DNA from: Diogma glabrata | Taxonomy: Eukaryota; Arthropoda; Insecta; Diptera; Cylindrotomidae | Assembly: GCA_963693315.1 (NCBI GenBank) | Contig: OY856186.1 | Span: forward strand, 79,489,040 to 79,553,039 | DNA length: 64,000 nucleotides | Reading direction: 5' to 3' | Part shown: in pieces, positions 18,286 to 29,487 of the stretch | Position numbering within the stretch: the stretch's first letter is position 1 | Layout of the letters: each line of letters starts with the position of its first letter | The notes under the pieces: model-generated | Seen by the model: the letters and a program-made list of their open reading frames with translations, nothing else | Database searches by the model: none | Told to the model about the DNA's origin: nothing | Translations under genes and position numbers: made by a program

Positions 18286-21200
18286 CAACTTAAATGAACC
18301 CGTTGAACCACAGCCTTTAAATGATACAGTCATCAGCCTATCATCATCAGAATTCAGAATCCTTATAATTAAATTATGAACAATATCTAGTGCATTTATT
18401 TTGAATATTTTGCAAAAATTTCTAAGTGTACCCAACTAACACACATTGTAACTATTAAACTGTAACACTCTTATTAATTTGGACATCAAGTCCTCAGCAT
18501 CTAAACATTATAAAACTAAATAATTATCAAATATAATTCGAAAATAAATTTAAACAAAAACTAAACATCAGAGGTTTTACTTTTCCTGATTGGCGATAAT
18601 GCCTGAAATCAACAAAGTTTAAAAGGTTTAAGGAAATCTGTCTTACTTTTGAACTCATTCACCAGTGTCTTTGGTACCGCTACCTGCAGTGCTACTGAAA
18701 ATATATGAAATGATTTGATTTTCATCCACTGTTTCTGTCAAATCCCTAAAAATACAAGCATATTTGTATTTTGTCTATTATTTGACATTTTAGTAAGAAG
18801 ATAATCTGCCAGGCTAGGTGAGCAAGCAGACAAAATACCACAACAATTCCACAATAGTGTGTTGACGCTCATCACATATAGTATAAGGTGATAGGCGCAT
18901 TAACATAAGCACTATTCTTATTGCTAACGAAGGAAAATGAACCAACCCTTAGAAACATAATCTATGAGATTTTGAGCCAATAAAACTCTGAACTGGCATG
19001 TTTTGATGATACCTTAAACGATCATACGTTGCAAATAAATTTTACATAACAACACACCAGCCAGGAGAGAATTCTTCACATTACAGGAAAATAGAATGGA
19101 GAATAACTGAGAAACATGAAGTAGAAGCAACGCCGTAAATGGAACTTGAGTGTGCGACAAACAACCGAAGACTATTATAATTGGAGCATACAAGCTAAGC
19201 TCAAATACTGTATACTATTTAGCATAGCAAACATAACAAACAACTTTGTTGTAGCTTGAATTCAAACATAATTTGCCCACAAAATCAACCAGGTGCTACC
19301 TACGTCACTGACTCCAAACTTTGTACTATAAATAAAACACACTCAAACTCAACACCTATTAGCACAAAAAATCCAACCAAACTAGACTTAGTCCTCTGAA
19401 TCTTGCATCTAAGAACGTAGCAGACCTACTGTGTATGTCAAAACTGCACATTAATTTGTATTACGTTTACGTAATTCTCAAATACTTAGCTCTCAACTAA
19501 AAATGAAAAAAAACAATTCAAACAGTAACCTGTAACTGAGAATGTTCATTAGGATGAGTAGTAAAGTTTGTAGCCTTATTGTTTAAGCCATTTAGATCAA
19601 ACTAATGTTCTTTTGAACTTCTAAAGTCCACAAGCATGCATTCTATCTGCGAAACGCAACACAGACCTTTCAAGGTTTTATGAACATTTCCTTCGACTGT
19701 ATATTGGTGGTTCAGTCAAACAAAGCCTGAACAATTAGAACTCCTTTAAAATGTATTCACTGATTACGGCATCATTTTAAATATTCATCACAATCTGATT
19801 TTGGTTCATTAAAGTTTAAATTGTCTAATAACACACTAATAGAATTTCGACTATAAACAAACTGTCACAATTAACTTCAATCTATGTCAGGCCCAACGTT
19901 TCGTTTGGATGGTTAATTACTACCATCAGTTTCTTTCTCATTTAGCTGAGTTATTAGCTCCAATTTATTCACAACAGAACAGCAACAGTACGACGTTTTT
20001 TTCGGGAATCAAGATTTGATGTTTGATTTAGATTACTCACAATTCGTATAGCTTGCTTTTGAACAGAATTCAAGTCTCAATTTAATTATAGATCTTTATG
20101 AACTTATAATTAGTCAATTGTAGGTAATTTATGAATCCTTAACAACCATATATATATATTTTCATTCTTTAATTTCAAATAAAGAGAAGCAAAATAATGA
20201 GCTCCATTAACTAATGAAACAGCAAGAAATAAAATTAACAAAATTTATGGAAATAAGAAATTTTCCAAACAATTATTTTAGCATAAAAAAAAACTCCAAA
20301 AGAAAAATGGTGAGGTCTTACAAATTAATGTTCTGCGGTTAATTTGAACTAAAATACCGAGAAATAACAATCAAAGGAACCATCTAGAAGAAGAATAAAA
20401 GTATTTTTTCTTGCCAAAAAAAATGTAAAAAGTTAGGACTTTGGTTTTTATTGTAATTGAAAACTTAAGATTAATACATAATGTTCTATTTAGGGTGACT
20501 TTTAATAGGAAAAGCGATGGGGTAGAAATTTTAATTAAATTCCTTTATAACAAGGATGGAGGTGATTTTAGTTCATTTTATAAACATTAATAATGGTCCT
20601 CGTAAAAATAAAATTTTAAATACCCGCTGGTCTGTTATACTTTCTGGGCTTTTATTATCGAACCAAAACGGTTTATAAAAACGTGTTACAAAAGTTGATG
20701 TTCGAATATGCTTACGACATCGTCAGAAAATATGGTAACGTATTTTATGAATGAGTTTGAAAGTATTAAAAATATTTATTGACACAAAAAACACAGCAGT
20801 AGCAGATTATGTGTTCCATTGTTTTCGTTTCCAGAGTGAATCTGAAGAAAACAACTAGGTTTAGCTTGATTAGATGGTAAAAAGTAAAAACAAGGAAGTT
20901 GTTTAAAAGTTTGGAAATGTGAAGATATTCATTTTGATCACCAGCTTCGAGAGAATCTTGGAACGTCCGGTTTGGTTGCCAATAAGTTTTAAAACAAATA
21001 TATGTCTTTATTTGTTTGAGCTCTGTTTGAGTAAATAACTATTTACTATTGTTACTATTGTTTACTATTGTTTTATAAGCATACTCAACCTGCATGATTG
21101 TATTTAATAAATTATTACTTTGGGATTTAGTCCTAAGTTTTTAGCCAGAAACGTTTCTATATGTTAAGAAAACATTCTTTACATTATCGCAAATATAAAT

Positions 21201-21860
21201 CAGGTGTGAGATTCAAGTGTTGTTACTATCCATGACCTCCTTTTTAATTATCAGCTGCCTGCTAATTTTCTAGATGCAGGATTCAGATGACTTAGCCTAG
21301 TTTGATTATGTCTCTCGTGGTCATAGGTATTGAGAACGAGTGTGTGTGTTTTTAAAGGTCTAGAGTTTCACTTTAGTTTGTGTTGCGCTCAGCACTTTGT
21401 TTGCAGATGCTGTGGGCAAATAATATTTGAAGTCGATCCCTGCAACATAGTTGTTTGTTCTGTTTGCCATGCTAAAGAGTTAAATTATATGTATGGTCAT
21501 AAGTTTTTTATTTTAAAAAACAGTCCATATAAAATTAAAAAAAAAAAAGGGTTTACAAAATTGGTTCATTATCTTTTCGACACGGACGCACATTATCACT
21601 ATCTTTTTATGTAAACTATATGTTACGGTGAAGAAATAGATGATTCACATCATATCAGTTCACGTATTTTCAACGGGTTTTAACTACTCTATGTGTTTCG
21701 AGAGCTAACCATCACGGACATGAAACAAACAGCTGTTGCTCAGTGACACGTTCTGAACAAACAACTATTTGAAAAGCTATAATACAAGGTAACGCTAGTG
21801 TTGGCGACTGCCAACATTTGCTAAGAACTCGTTACATCAAAAACACACTAGGGTTGGACA
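18286..21860. other. No recognisable gene
   Basis: This is 3.6 kb of AT-rich sequence without coding signatures or clear repeats. It may contain the 3' LTR of the BEL relic (near 18300-18560) and older dead elements. An open frame at 21330-21614 has no recognisable features. Confidence 0.5.
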
Positions 21861-21989
21861 ATATCCGAGTTACTTTACAATCTTACCAAAGCTGATGATT
21901 TTGTAAATACTAAGGGGACAAGAAATGAAACATCTTTGCTTTGGCGGTATGAAAATTATACTTCCAAATAGTAGGCGGATGGCAGAATG

Positions 21990-23270
21990 AAGACTAAACC
22001 GTGTGGAAAAAAAGATGAAGAAATATCCTGCTTCGGTTAAGAAACTAGAGGCCACAATTGAAGAATATATCTCGTTGTCTTACATTCGCAAACTATCGAA
22101 GACATATGATCAAATTATGTCCACAAAAACTTGGCATTATCTGATATTTGTCGTTTCAAATAATAAGCCCCAAAAGGTCAGAATTGTTTGGATTGCTGCT
22201 GCTACTGTCAATTTAGCATCTTTAAACACGATGTTGATGAAGGGTTCTCATCTCCTGACGTTACTGTATAAATTCAGAGAACGAAAGATGACAATATATT
22301 GTGACATCAAACATATGTCTCACCGGTAGCAGTAAACATCTGGTTCGCCCTGCATAGCTGACTACGCCAAAAACAAGAACGTATCATAGCATAGTAAAAA
22401 GTTCCCAAGAGCACCAAGGGCAACACAGGAGCGTCACTATGTGGCCGATTGATTGGGCAGCTTCGACAGCGAAGAAGAAGCGATTGCAACAGCTAAAGAG
22501 GTAATGTTCATCCATCCCAAAGGCGGATTTCATATTAAAAACAGAGGTTTTAATTAAATCGCTGTTCTTAATGAATAAGGCGAAGAGAAATATCAGGAAG
22601 CTAAATATCTGATGTTCAGCAGCGATGCGATCGATTCTACCAATATACTTGTCATGTGGAGGAATGCAAGTGCGGCTCATTTTGCTACGTTATCGATCGC
22701 ATTGGTACCGAAATTTTAAGTCAGAGAATAAAGCCTACGAAAAGAGAAACACAAACAACGTTAAGTCTAATATATCATCCCGTTGGCCTCATAGCATTTT
22801 ATCTAGTCTACTGGAAAATCCTCCTTGAAGAGATATGGAAATTATCGGTTGATTGGGGTGAAAAAAATCCATGATAGACAATTTACAAAACAGAAAAATG
22901 GGCACAAATGTTACTAGCCCTTGAAGCAATCAAAACTTCAAGGTATTAAACTTCAACCGACTTTACACGAGTTCCATGTTTTTGTTGACTCGAATAACTG
23001 GTGGAAACGCAATTACAATCCGAAAAGTGGGAGCCAAGACTAAAGAACCACCAAGAAATCTACCTTCTATAATCTATGCTGCTCTAACGAAGCTGCAAAC
23101 TGCTGTATTGCTGTATTGGGAGCTCGTTTTGGGAAATAGCTTGACGACGTTCTCTAAATGGAACCGTTTAGTATATGCTCAGGTCTATGTTTTACGTACG
23201 TTTGATCGTTTAAAGAAAAGGCTAGAAACTTGGTATGGTATCCTTACAGTTGGTGAATTATGAACTGCAA
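21990..23270 (+). pseudogene. Second BEL/Pao relic: reverse transcriptase and RNase H
   Basis: From about 22003, KLEATIEEYISLSYIRKLS and KVRIVWIAAATVNLASLN match the BEL RT fingers ('I..Y...GYA.KL', 'R.VWDAAAK..G.SLN'), where the family Asp-Ala-Ala has become IAAAT. It is followed by MKGSHLLTLLYKF. The palm motif YVDD is not preserved. Further pieces (LENPP, then RITGGNAITIRKVGA) continue towards RNase H. Frameshifts are frequent. It is separate from the first BEL relic because all domains restart. Confidence 0.75.
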
Positions 23271-23339
23271 ATATGAGTTGAATCCATGAGCCCAGCGCGA
23301 TAAAATCTCTAGGTGGAAATCAAATTCTGCGGATGTAAG

Positions 23340-24060
23340 AGAAACTCCAAAATGCAAATTAAATCTCGTTTGACACCAGAAATCCAATAATACTGCCAAA
23401 AAAACACCAAATCATCTAGATGATTATTAACTGGTAATCATGAGACAGTGGCTAATAAATTGAGACATAGATTCTCGATTTCTAATCTATGGAAACCAGT
23501 CAAAAGTATCGCTCACCTCTGTTTAAGATGTAAGCATGAAAAAGCAAAACCACTCATCCATAATATAGCATTTTTACCAAAGGCGAGGCTGTACATTTCT
23601 CCCCCCATTGTTTTAAGTCAGACAATTTTGGACCGATGAAAATAGCAGTTGGTAGAAGAATCGAGAAACGGCGGCGTGCTTTATTTACATGTATACAACC
23701 GTGCGAGAAGTCCATACCGAAGTCACATATTCAGAGCACCTACTCGTTCATCATGGCTCTCCGCACTTTTATGGTCAGAAGAGGAACCCCAATTGAAATG
23801 TTCAGCGTGACCTCAATTGCGTGACCAATTTTTAAGAAACCTGCACCGAACTGAAAGAGTTTGTTACAACAGAGCTGCAATCAAAACTCCAACATAGATT
23901 TACGATCATTAAGTGGAGCTTCGTACCACCAAATTACCCACGTACTGGAGGTGCATGGGAAAGACTAGCACAACCAATTAAAACTAATCTCTCAGCTGTG
24001 ATATCATCAAGACGACACAGATCAAAATGAATCTCGAGAACACTGAATTTGCTTGGCTAA
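23340..24060 (+). pseudogene. Second BEL/Pao relic: integrase
   Basis: NKLRHRFSISNLWKPVKSI and CLRCKHEKAKP (near 23450-23560) are the HHCC zinc region. VGRRIEKRRRALFTC (near 23650) and MALRTFMVRRGTPIEMFS (near 23755) belong to the catalytic core; the Asp-Arg-Gly that normally follows has decayed. WSFVPPNYPRTGGAWERLA (near 23910) is the third core block with the catalytic Glu. Orientation and order are as expected for BEL. Inactive. Confidence 0.8.
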
Positions 24061-24308
24061 CATGATTATATATGGGAACAGTAATCAAACAGGATCTGAC
24101 AAACAGATTAAAAGTAAAAACCAACGCACGCCAAATTTATAATAAGATTGTCACGGAACGCTGGACTTCACAGTTCATATTATTTATCAATATTGTTAGA
24201 TCCCTGATAAAAACCAAAAAAAAAGCAATATTAAAGTGAACCTAAATGAACAAAAAACAGATGAAGAAAACTGCAGAAAGCAATACAGACCAATAAAGCT
24301 TTAATATC
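24061..24308. other. Spacer between BEL relic and ribozyme element
   Basis: About 250 bp, probably the decayed 3' part of the BEL relic. It ends with GCTTTAATATC (24298-24308), the left copy of an 11-bp direct repeat that recurs at 25853-25863. Confidence 0.5.
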
Positions 24309-24441
24309 TAATTCAGTAAATTATTTGTGATATAACATCACCCCGATGGAAAATCTCCCATCAAGAATAATATAAGAACTGAATCTAAAAAATTATGGTG
24401 CAAATTATGAAACTTTTTGCAATCCATACAATTTTAGAGCG

Positions 24442-24518
24442 ATCTAGTTTCGAACCAATGAGAAAATTTTTAAACTTTAAAAAAGTTTATCATTCTCATC
24501 AGGGCTAGCCGACTAGAT
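24442..24518 (-). ncRNA. Hammerhead ribozyme, copy 1
   Basis: A 77-nt motif on the minus strand, identical in layout to the inverted copy described at 25701-25777: stem III ATCTAG/CTAGAT, cleavage triplet GTC, palindromic stem I GGCTAGCC, core CTGATGA, extended stem II with TAAACTTT/AAAGTTTA, and GAAA. Confidence 0.85.
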
Positions 24519-24897
24519 AAACTCTACCAAAAAATGTTAACGCTAATGATTATAAACCAAAAATTGGGTTACAACTCTAGCGAAGTGTAAAAACAAAAAA
24601 TTTACATAAACATACATTTAATAAATTCAGGTTTAGTCAATTAATTTCTCTGGTGATCACTGTTTTGTTATACTCTAGATTTTCTAGTATTGAATAACAA
24701 AGTTGTATCTGTGAGAAGAAGATGACTAGTCTTCACTTGTGTCTATTGACACATGATCAACAATTAATTCAGTAAATTATTTGTGATATAACATCACCCC
24801 GATGGAAAATCTCCCATCAAGAATAATATAAGAACTGAATCTAAAAAATTATGGTGCAAATTATGAAACTTTTTGCAATCCATACAATTTTAGAGCG

Positions 24898-24974
24898 ATC
24901 TAGTTTCGAACCAATGAGAAAATTTTTAAACTTTAAAAAAGTTTATCATTCTCATCAGGGCTAGCCGACTAGAT
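24898..24974 (-). ncRNA. Hammerhead ribozyme, copy 2
   Basis: The same 77-nt motif exactly 456 bp after copy 1, with all core bases kept. A minus-strand transcript spanning copies 1 and 2 would release a 456-nt monomer. Confidence 0.85.
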
Positions 24975-25352
24975 AAACTCTACCAAAAAATGTTAACGCT
25001 AATGATTATAAACCAAAAATTGGGTTACAACTCTAGCGAAGTGTAAAAACAAAAAATTTACATAAACATACATTTAATAAATTCAGGTTTAGTCAATTAA
25101 TTTCTCTGGTGATCACTGTTTTGTTATACTCTAGATTTTCTAGTATTGAATAACAAAGTTGTATCTGTGAGAAGAAGATGACTAGTCTTCACTTGTGTCT
25201 ATTGACACATGATCAACAATTAATTCAGTAAATTATTTGTGATATAACATCACCCCGATGGAAAATCTCCCATCAAGAATAATATAAGAACTGAATCTAA
25301 AAAATATGGTGCAAATTATGAAACTTTTTGCAATCCATACAATTTTAAAGCG

Positions 25353-25429
25353 ATCTAGTTTCGAACCAATGAGAAAATTTTTAAACTTTAAAAAAGTTTA
25401 TCATTCTCATCAGGGCTAGCCGACTAGAT
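25353..25429 (-). ncRNA. Hammerhead ribozyme, copy 3
   Basis: The same 77-nt motif 455 bp after copy 2 (one T lost in the upstream part of the unit). The core and stems are unchanged. Confidence 0.85.
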
Positions 25430-25700
25430 AAACTCTACCAAAAAATGTTAACGCTAATGATTATAAACCAAAAATTGGGTTACAACTCTAGCGAAGTGTA
25501 AAAACAAAAAATTTACATAAACATACATTTAATAAATTCAGGTTTAGTGATCACAACAGTGATCACCAGAGAAATTAATTGACTAAACCTGAATTTATTA
25601 AATGTATGTTTATGTAAATTTTTTGTTTTTACACTTCGCTAGAGTTGTAACCCAATTTTTGGTTTATAATCATTAGCGTTAACATTTTTTGGTAGAGTTT

Positions 25701-25777
25701 ATCTAGTCGGCTAGCCCTGATGAGAATGATAAACTTTTTTAAAGTTTAAAAATTTTCTCATTGGTTCGAAACTAGAT
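25701..25777 (+). ncRNA. Hammerhead ribozyme, inverted copy
   Basis: Read on the plus strand: stem III 5' arm ATCTAG (25701-25706), cleavage site after C25708 in GTC, stem I GGCTAGCC (25709-25716), core CTGATGA (25717-25723), G25724 pairing with C25767, stem II hairpin TAAACTTT (25730-25737) / AAAGTTTA (25741-25748) with loop TTT, GAAA (25768-25771), and stem III 3' arm CTAGAT (25772-25777). A25771 pairs with T25707, as the A15.1-U16.1 pair requires. The topology is type III, with stem III open. Stem I is minimal (two or three pairs) but self-complementary, so two ribozymes could pair through it. Confidence 0.88.
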
Positions 25778-25863
25778 CGCTCTAAAATTGTATGGATTGC
25801 AAAAAGTTTCATAATTTGCACCATAATTTTTTAGATTCAGTTCTTATATTATGCTTTAATATC

Positions 25864-26506
25864 CTTTGCGTGGTTGGGTCCATCATTCTTTTACCATCCA
25901 GTTTTTTACATTCGGACAACATATTACCAATATTGGATGCAATTATTACCGGCATGAACTTAGGTGACAATTTAGTGGAGAGTTTATTTGTAGCGTCACT
26001 CAAATGGTGTTGCCGCATGAAGACACACTGTTAGGGCACACAAAATTTATTAGTGTTGCAATTTTCCGAACGTCATTTTAAGATTTGCTTGATCACGACT
26101 CCTGAGTATGGCTAGATGCTCCAAACGATTTAATACATCGTTAACAGTCTTATCGAGGATATGAAGGGATTTCATAAGTTGATAGGTTTTTCCATCTGAA
26201 ATTGGATGTTGTCCAAACAACAAATAATACGTTGACTATTGAGTGGAACCATGTACCGTGGCTCGCAAAGCAAAAGCTTTTTTTTCCCAGATGAGAATTC
26301 CATGTTGTGTGTTGACCGTGTGTTCACATACGCTCGAATGGCAGCGAGGACCAATCTATTCACTCTCTATTGACTGTAGTACTCCAGTTTTAACATGTCA
26401 TTGACGCTACTCCACCACTGTTTTTTATTATTGCTATGTAGAAACTCTGATACCCAACATTTCAAATACACATAACTCTTCAGGAAGGCGTATTTGTTTG
26501 CAGTTA
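25864..26506 (-). other. Possible decayed 3' part of gypsy relic
   Basis: This follows the gypsy integrase zinc finger on the minus strand. A 63-codon frame at 26172-26363 and neighbouring frames show no family motif I can name. It may be the remains of the integrase core or an env-like region. Confidence 0.3.
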
Positions 26507-27671
26507 TTACATGACACAACATAATTGTGAACTGGTGAGGCCATGCCTGGCCAGCAATACCTCCAACGTCTTATTTACATCACCATGAACATCAGTAATA
26601 TCATTATAATGTCTCTTGATCATTTTCAATGTTAAAGACTTTGGTACCCGGAGCTTCCACACAGGCAAATAATTTGGCATTGCATCAAGTTTCGGTTCTT
26701 CATGGATATACACCTTGCTATCCAAATGTTTCACCAACGGAATATCTTTGGGTAACATTTAGAGTTTAGCTATCATTTTCATGTGGTCCTTCTGTTGTTA
26801 ACCTTCATCGTCAAGTTTCATGTCATAAACGTGATGTTTTAATTTTTTGGAAAAATCATTGTGTGTTTCCTCATAAAGGCGAGATAGAGCATCAGGAACT
26901 TGGTTTGGGCCCCTTCTGCTGGATAATAGTAAAGTCCATATGCTGGGTTTTAGACTCCACCTTACTTTCGCCCGCCTTTCTGCGACATGATTACTTCAAA
27001 CTAGAGTGGTTTGTCACAATAGTGAATTTATCACCCAAAACATATGTTCTTATTTTCATCACACTCAGAATTGCCGCAAGACACTCAAGCTCTAAAACCG
27101 AGTAGTTTCGTTGAGATTTATTTAATTTCTTCGACATGAAGGCCATCGGACACACTTGTCCATCGTTATCAACTTGATACAAGACACTACCAACCCCTGG
27201 GCCCTATCAGGTTAGCATCACACCGAACGAAAATTATTTTATTATCATTCAAATTGATAGTAAACCCGAACTGAAGTTAAGTCAGAGTCTCTAGATTTTT
27301 AAAAGCTAATAAAATTTTCAAGGTTCAACTTAGCTTCTTTGGACTTTCTTCAATAAATCCGTAATTGGAGACACTACACTCGCATAGTTAGTGATGAATT
27401 GCTGGTACCATACCGTCAGAAACAAGTCGTCCTTCTTCAGGATCTCTTCTAAGAACATCTTCACCAATAAAAAATCCTAAGTAACGTTCTTACCTTAAAA
27501 CAAATTTACTTTTACCTAGGTTAACTGTCAGTCCGTTCGTTTATATCATATAAGACACTTTAGAAAGAAGTTCCAAATGTTTCTGAAACGTTGATGAGAC
27601 CAGCAAAATAGACGGAGACATTCTCATGATATTGGTGAAATCACCCTATGCTTCAGCCGATACTTTATCTG
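26507..27671 (-). pseudogene. Ty3/gypsy pol relic: RT 3' half, RNase H, integrase zinc finger
   Basis: Reading the minus strand downward: ILLVSSTFQKHLELLSKVS (near 27590) is the decayed region after YVDD; GLTVNLGKSKFVL (near 27520) and RYLGFFIGEDVLRRDP (near 27470) are the RT thumb. Then comes RNase H MSKKLNKSQRNYSVLELECL (near 27110) with ...SVMKIRTYVLGDKFTIVTNH. The integrase H2C2 region (KLRVPKSLTLKMIKRHYND, 26580-26680) follows, with its Cys pair decayed. Single stops and shifts are present. The 5' half of RT lies beyond an inserted element at 29488. Confidence 0.85.
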
Positions 27672-29487
27672 CCCAACTAGCATTTTACCTTCTTTCAAAA
27701 CACTAAACAGTCTTACCGAAACTAACTTCCTCACCTTCATAGTTTCTGTAAAATTTCTAAGCAGTTTTGATAAAGGCCATTTGACGAACTTTCCTCACCT
27801 TTAACGAAGCTATAATTTGTAAAAGACTTCGGAAATAACTTCGGTAAGGTTCTTTGTAAGCAGTTATTCAAGCTGAATAGAATTTAAGGTTTTACAAGTT
27901 ATAGCTTCGGTAAAGTGCGTCTAATAGCTTGTTTTAAGCAATCTTTAGAAGTCTTATAGAAACTATTAAAAAATGCGACAAAAATATTACAATGTTTTTA
28001 TATATTTACACTTTTTTAACGTAATTATTGTTATTGTTATGTTATTATATGTTGTTTATGTTTTTGTTTACGGTCGCATCAAGATCCGAACCCTGGTCCT
28101 GATCGTTTGTTCTGCACGCTATCCAATCGGCTAATTTAAATGTTAATAGGCAATAAATATCTTTGATAGTTGTTACAATAACAATAGCTTCTATAAGACT
28201 TCCATAAGACTTCCATAGAATTTAGTTTTTTAATTTAGATGTAGAAAATATAGTCTATAATTCAGGGGCTTATTTTTTATGGAAAAAGGTATGTGACATG
28301 TAGCTTCAATAGGTTTTTTAACGATGAAATCATAATCTGAGGTTTACGTTCTTAAAATATTTTGTTTCTTTTTGATAGACGTAAAAGAATATTGAAAAAT
28401 CTGTTTTCTATTTGTTTTATTAGTTCAAAGATTTTAGGTATAGCAACATTAAGGGGTTATATTTTTTCAATCATTAACTTTTAGCGTACTTACACTTTAT
28501 TTGAACAATATTTTTTTTAAATAAAAAGTTTTGTAATTGGCTTTTTAATAGTTGTCACAACACCATGCGTACTAAGGTGCTGATGAACGCAGTTAATTTT
28601 TTAAAATGTTATATAAATATAAAACAATAACAAAGAAGCAATTATATATCGCACCCATCCATTTGCTGTAACATATTTTAATAGAGTGACTAAATTATGA
28701 AACTCTGTATCGCCTCAGTTCTTCCTGACAAGTTTGGCTCTCGGAAATGTTAAGAAAATTCATATACCATTATTTATAAAACTCTAAATTTTCTCTATTC
28801 CACTCTAGTTGATTTTTGATTCTGATTCTCTAGTCTAGTTGATTATGATGTTAATTGATTTTTTGTCTATTTAAAAACTCTAAATAAAGAATATTTTATA
28901 TTGTGCAAAATAAGTCTAAGTAATAGATTAAAAAACAAAAACCACCTTATGCACAATACTTTTTTGAAAAAACGAAACGATTTCATTTTCGTATAAGCTT
29001 CAATTTCGTATAAACCCATTCAAATTACATGTCACATATCTTTTTCCATAAAAAGTAATCCCCTAAATTAAACTATATTTTCTACATCTAAAGTTGAAAT
29101 AATAGAAGCAATAGCTTCCGCCAGTTTGGCATAGTTCGTTTTAGATATTGAAGCAATTTTTAGACTATGACAGCTGTGCTTCTATAAGATCTGTAAACAG
29201 TTACAACCGAAACAACTACAATCCTAATGACTGCTATAACTTCTATAACTTTTTTCGGAAGCTCTATTTAGTGATCTGTAGATAAGTTTCGGCGAAGCTT
29301 CTAATATTAAATATAGAAGTATTTTAGCAACTTCCATTCCGGTGGTGGGGAGAACTTCTCTGTGGAAGTTGTTTCGAAAATTTATAGAAGTAAAATATAA
29401 CTAGCTTCCACTTAGAAGCTTTAGCGAAGCTTTATTGAAGCTAAAACTTGTATAATTTAAAATTGAGAAGTAAGTTTGCTAGTTGGG
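27672..29487. mobile_element. 1.8-kb inverted-repeat (foldback) element inserted in gypsy RT
   Basis: The element starts CCCAACTAGCA (27672-27682) and ends with its complement TGCTAGTTGGG (29477-29487). Inner inverted segments pair as well: 28235-28302 with 29028-29093, each containing GATGTAGAAAATATAG and TATGTGACATGTA. Both flanks are rich in AGCTTC/GAAGCT words. There is no open frame. Gypsy RT sequence stops exactly at one end (FGLCNAP) and resumes at the other, showing insertion. I saw no target duplication, and several RT codons are missing at the junction. Confidence 0.75.
28071..28134 (-). repeat. tRNA-like sequence (SINE head relic)
   Basis: The minus strand reads TTAGCCGATTGGATAGCG (box A-like, 28117-28134) and, 23 nt on, CAGGGTTCGGATC (box B-like, 28083-28095). 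The spacing fits a tRNA-type internal RNA polymerase III promoter. No complete cloverleaf with acceptor stem is evident, so a tRNA-derived SINE or a decayed tRNA is more likely than a working tRNA gene. Confidence 0.5.

Larger units (their letters stand above)
24309..25852 (-). mobile_element. Hammerhead-ribozyme tandem-repeat retroelement (retrozyme/Penelope-like)
   Basis: Two full 456-bp units (24311 and 24767) and a third, shortened unit (25223 to about 25554) lie head to tail, followed by an inverted partial copy (25559-25852). They are nearly identical to each other. The whole block is flanked by GCTTTAATATC at 24298-24308 and 25853-25863, which looks like an 11-bp target site duplication, so the cluster moved as one piece. 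It has no open frame. Each copy holds a hammerhead ribozyme. Tandem units with hammerheads and an inverted terminal copy are known from Penelope-like elements and from retrozymes (established knowledge). Assignment to either is inference. The direct copies are functional in sense on the minus strand. Other hairpins are in the unit, for example TGTGTC-TATT-GACACA. Confidence 0.85.

Noticed and set aside
21330..21614. 94-codon open frame with several cysteines, possible small zinc protein
   Set aside because: The Cys spacing fits no known finger, there is an internal poly-A run, and nothing around it supports a gene.
24309..25852. CRISPR-like or simple satellite interpretation of the 456-bp repeats
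   Set aside because: Units are too long and directly abutting for CRISPR, and the inverted copy, flanking 11-bp repeat and ribozyme cores point to a mobile element rather than a plain satellite.
28071..28134. Functional tRNA gene on the minus strand
   Set aside because: Box A and B are present but I could not build a paired acceptor stem, and it sits inside a foldback element; kept only as a tRNA-like relic.
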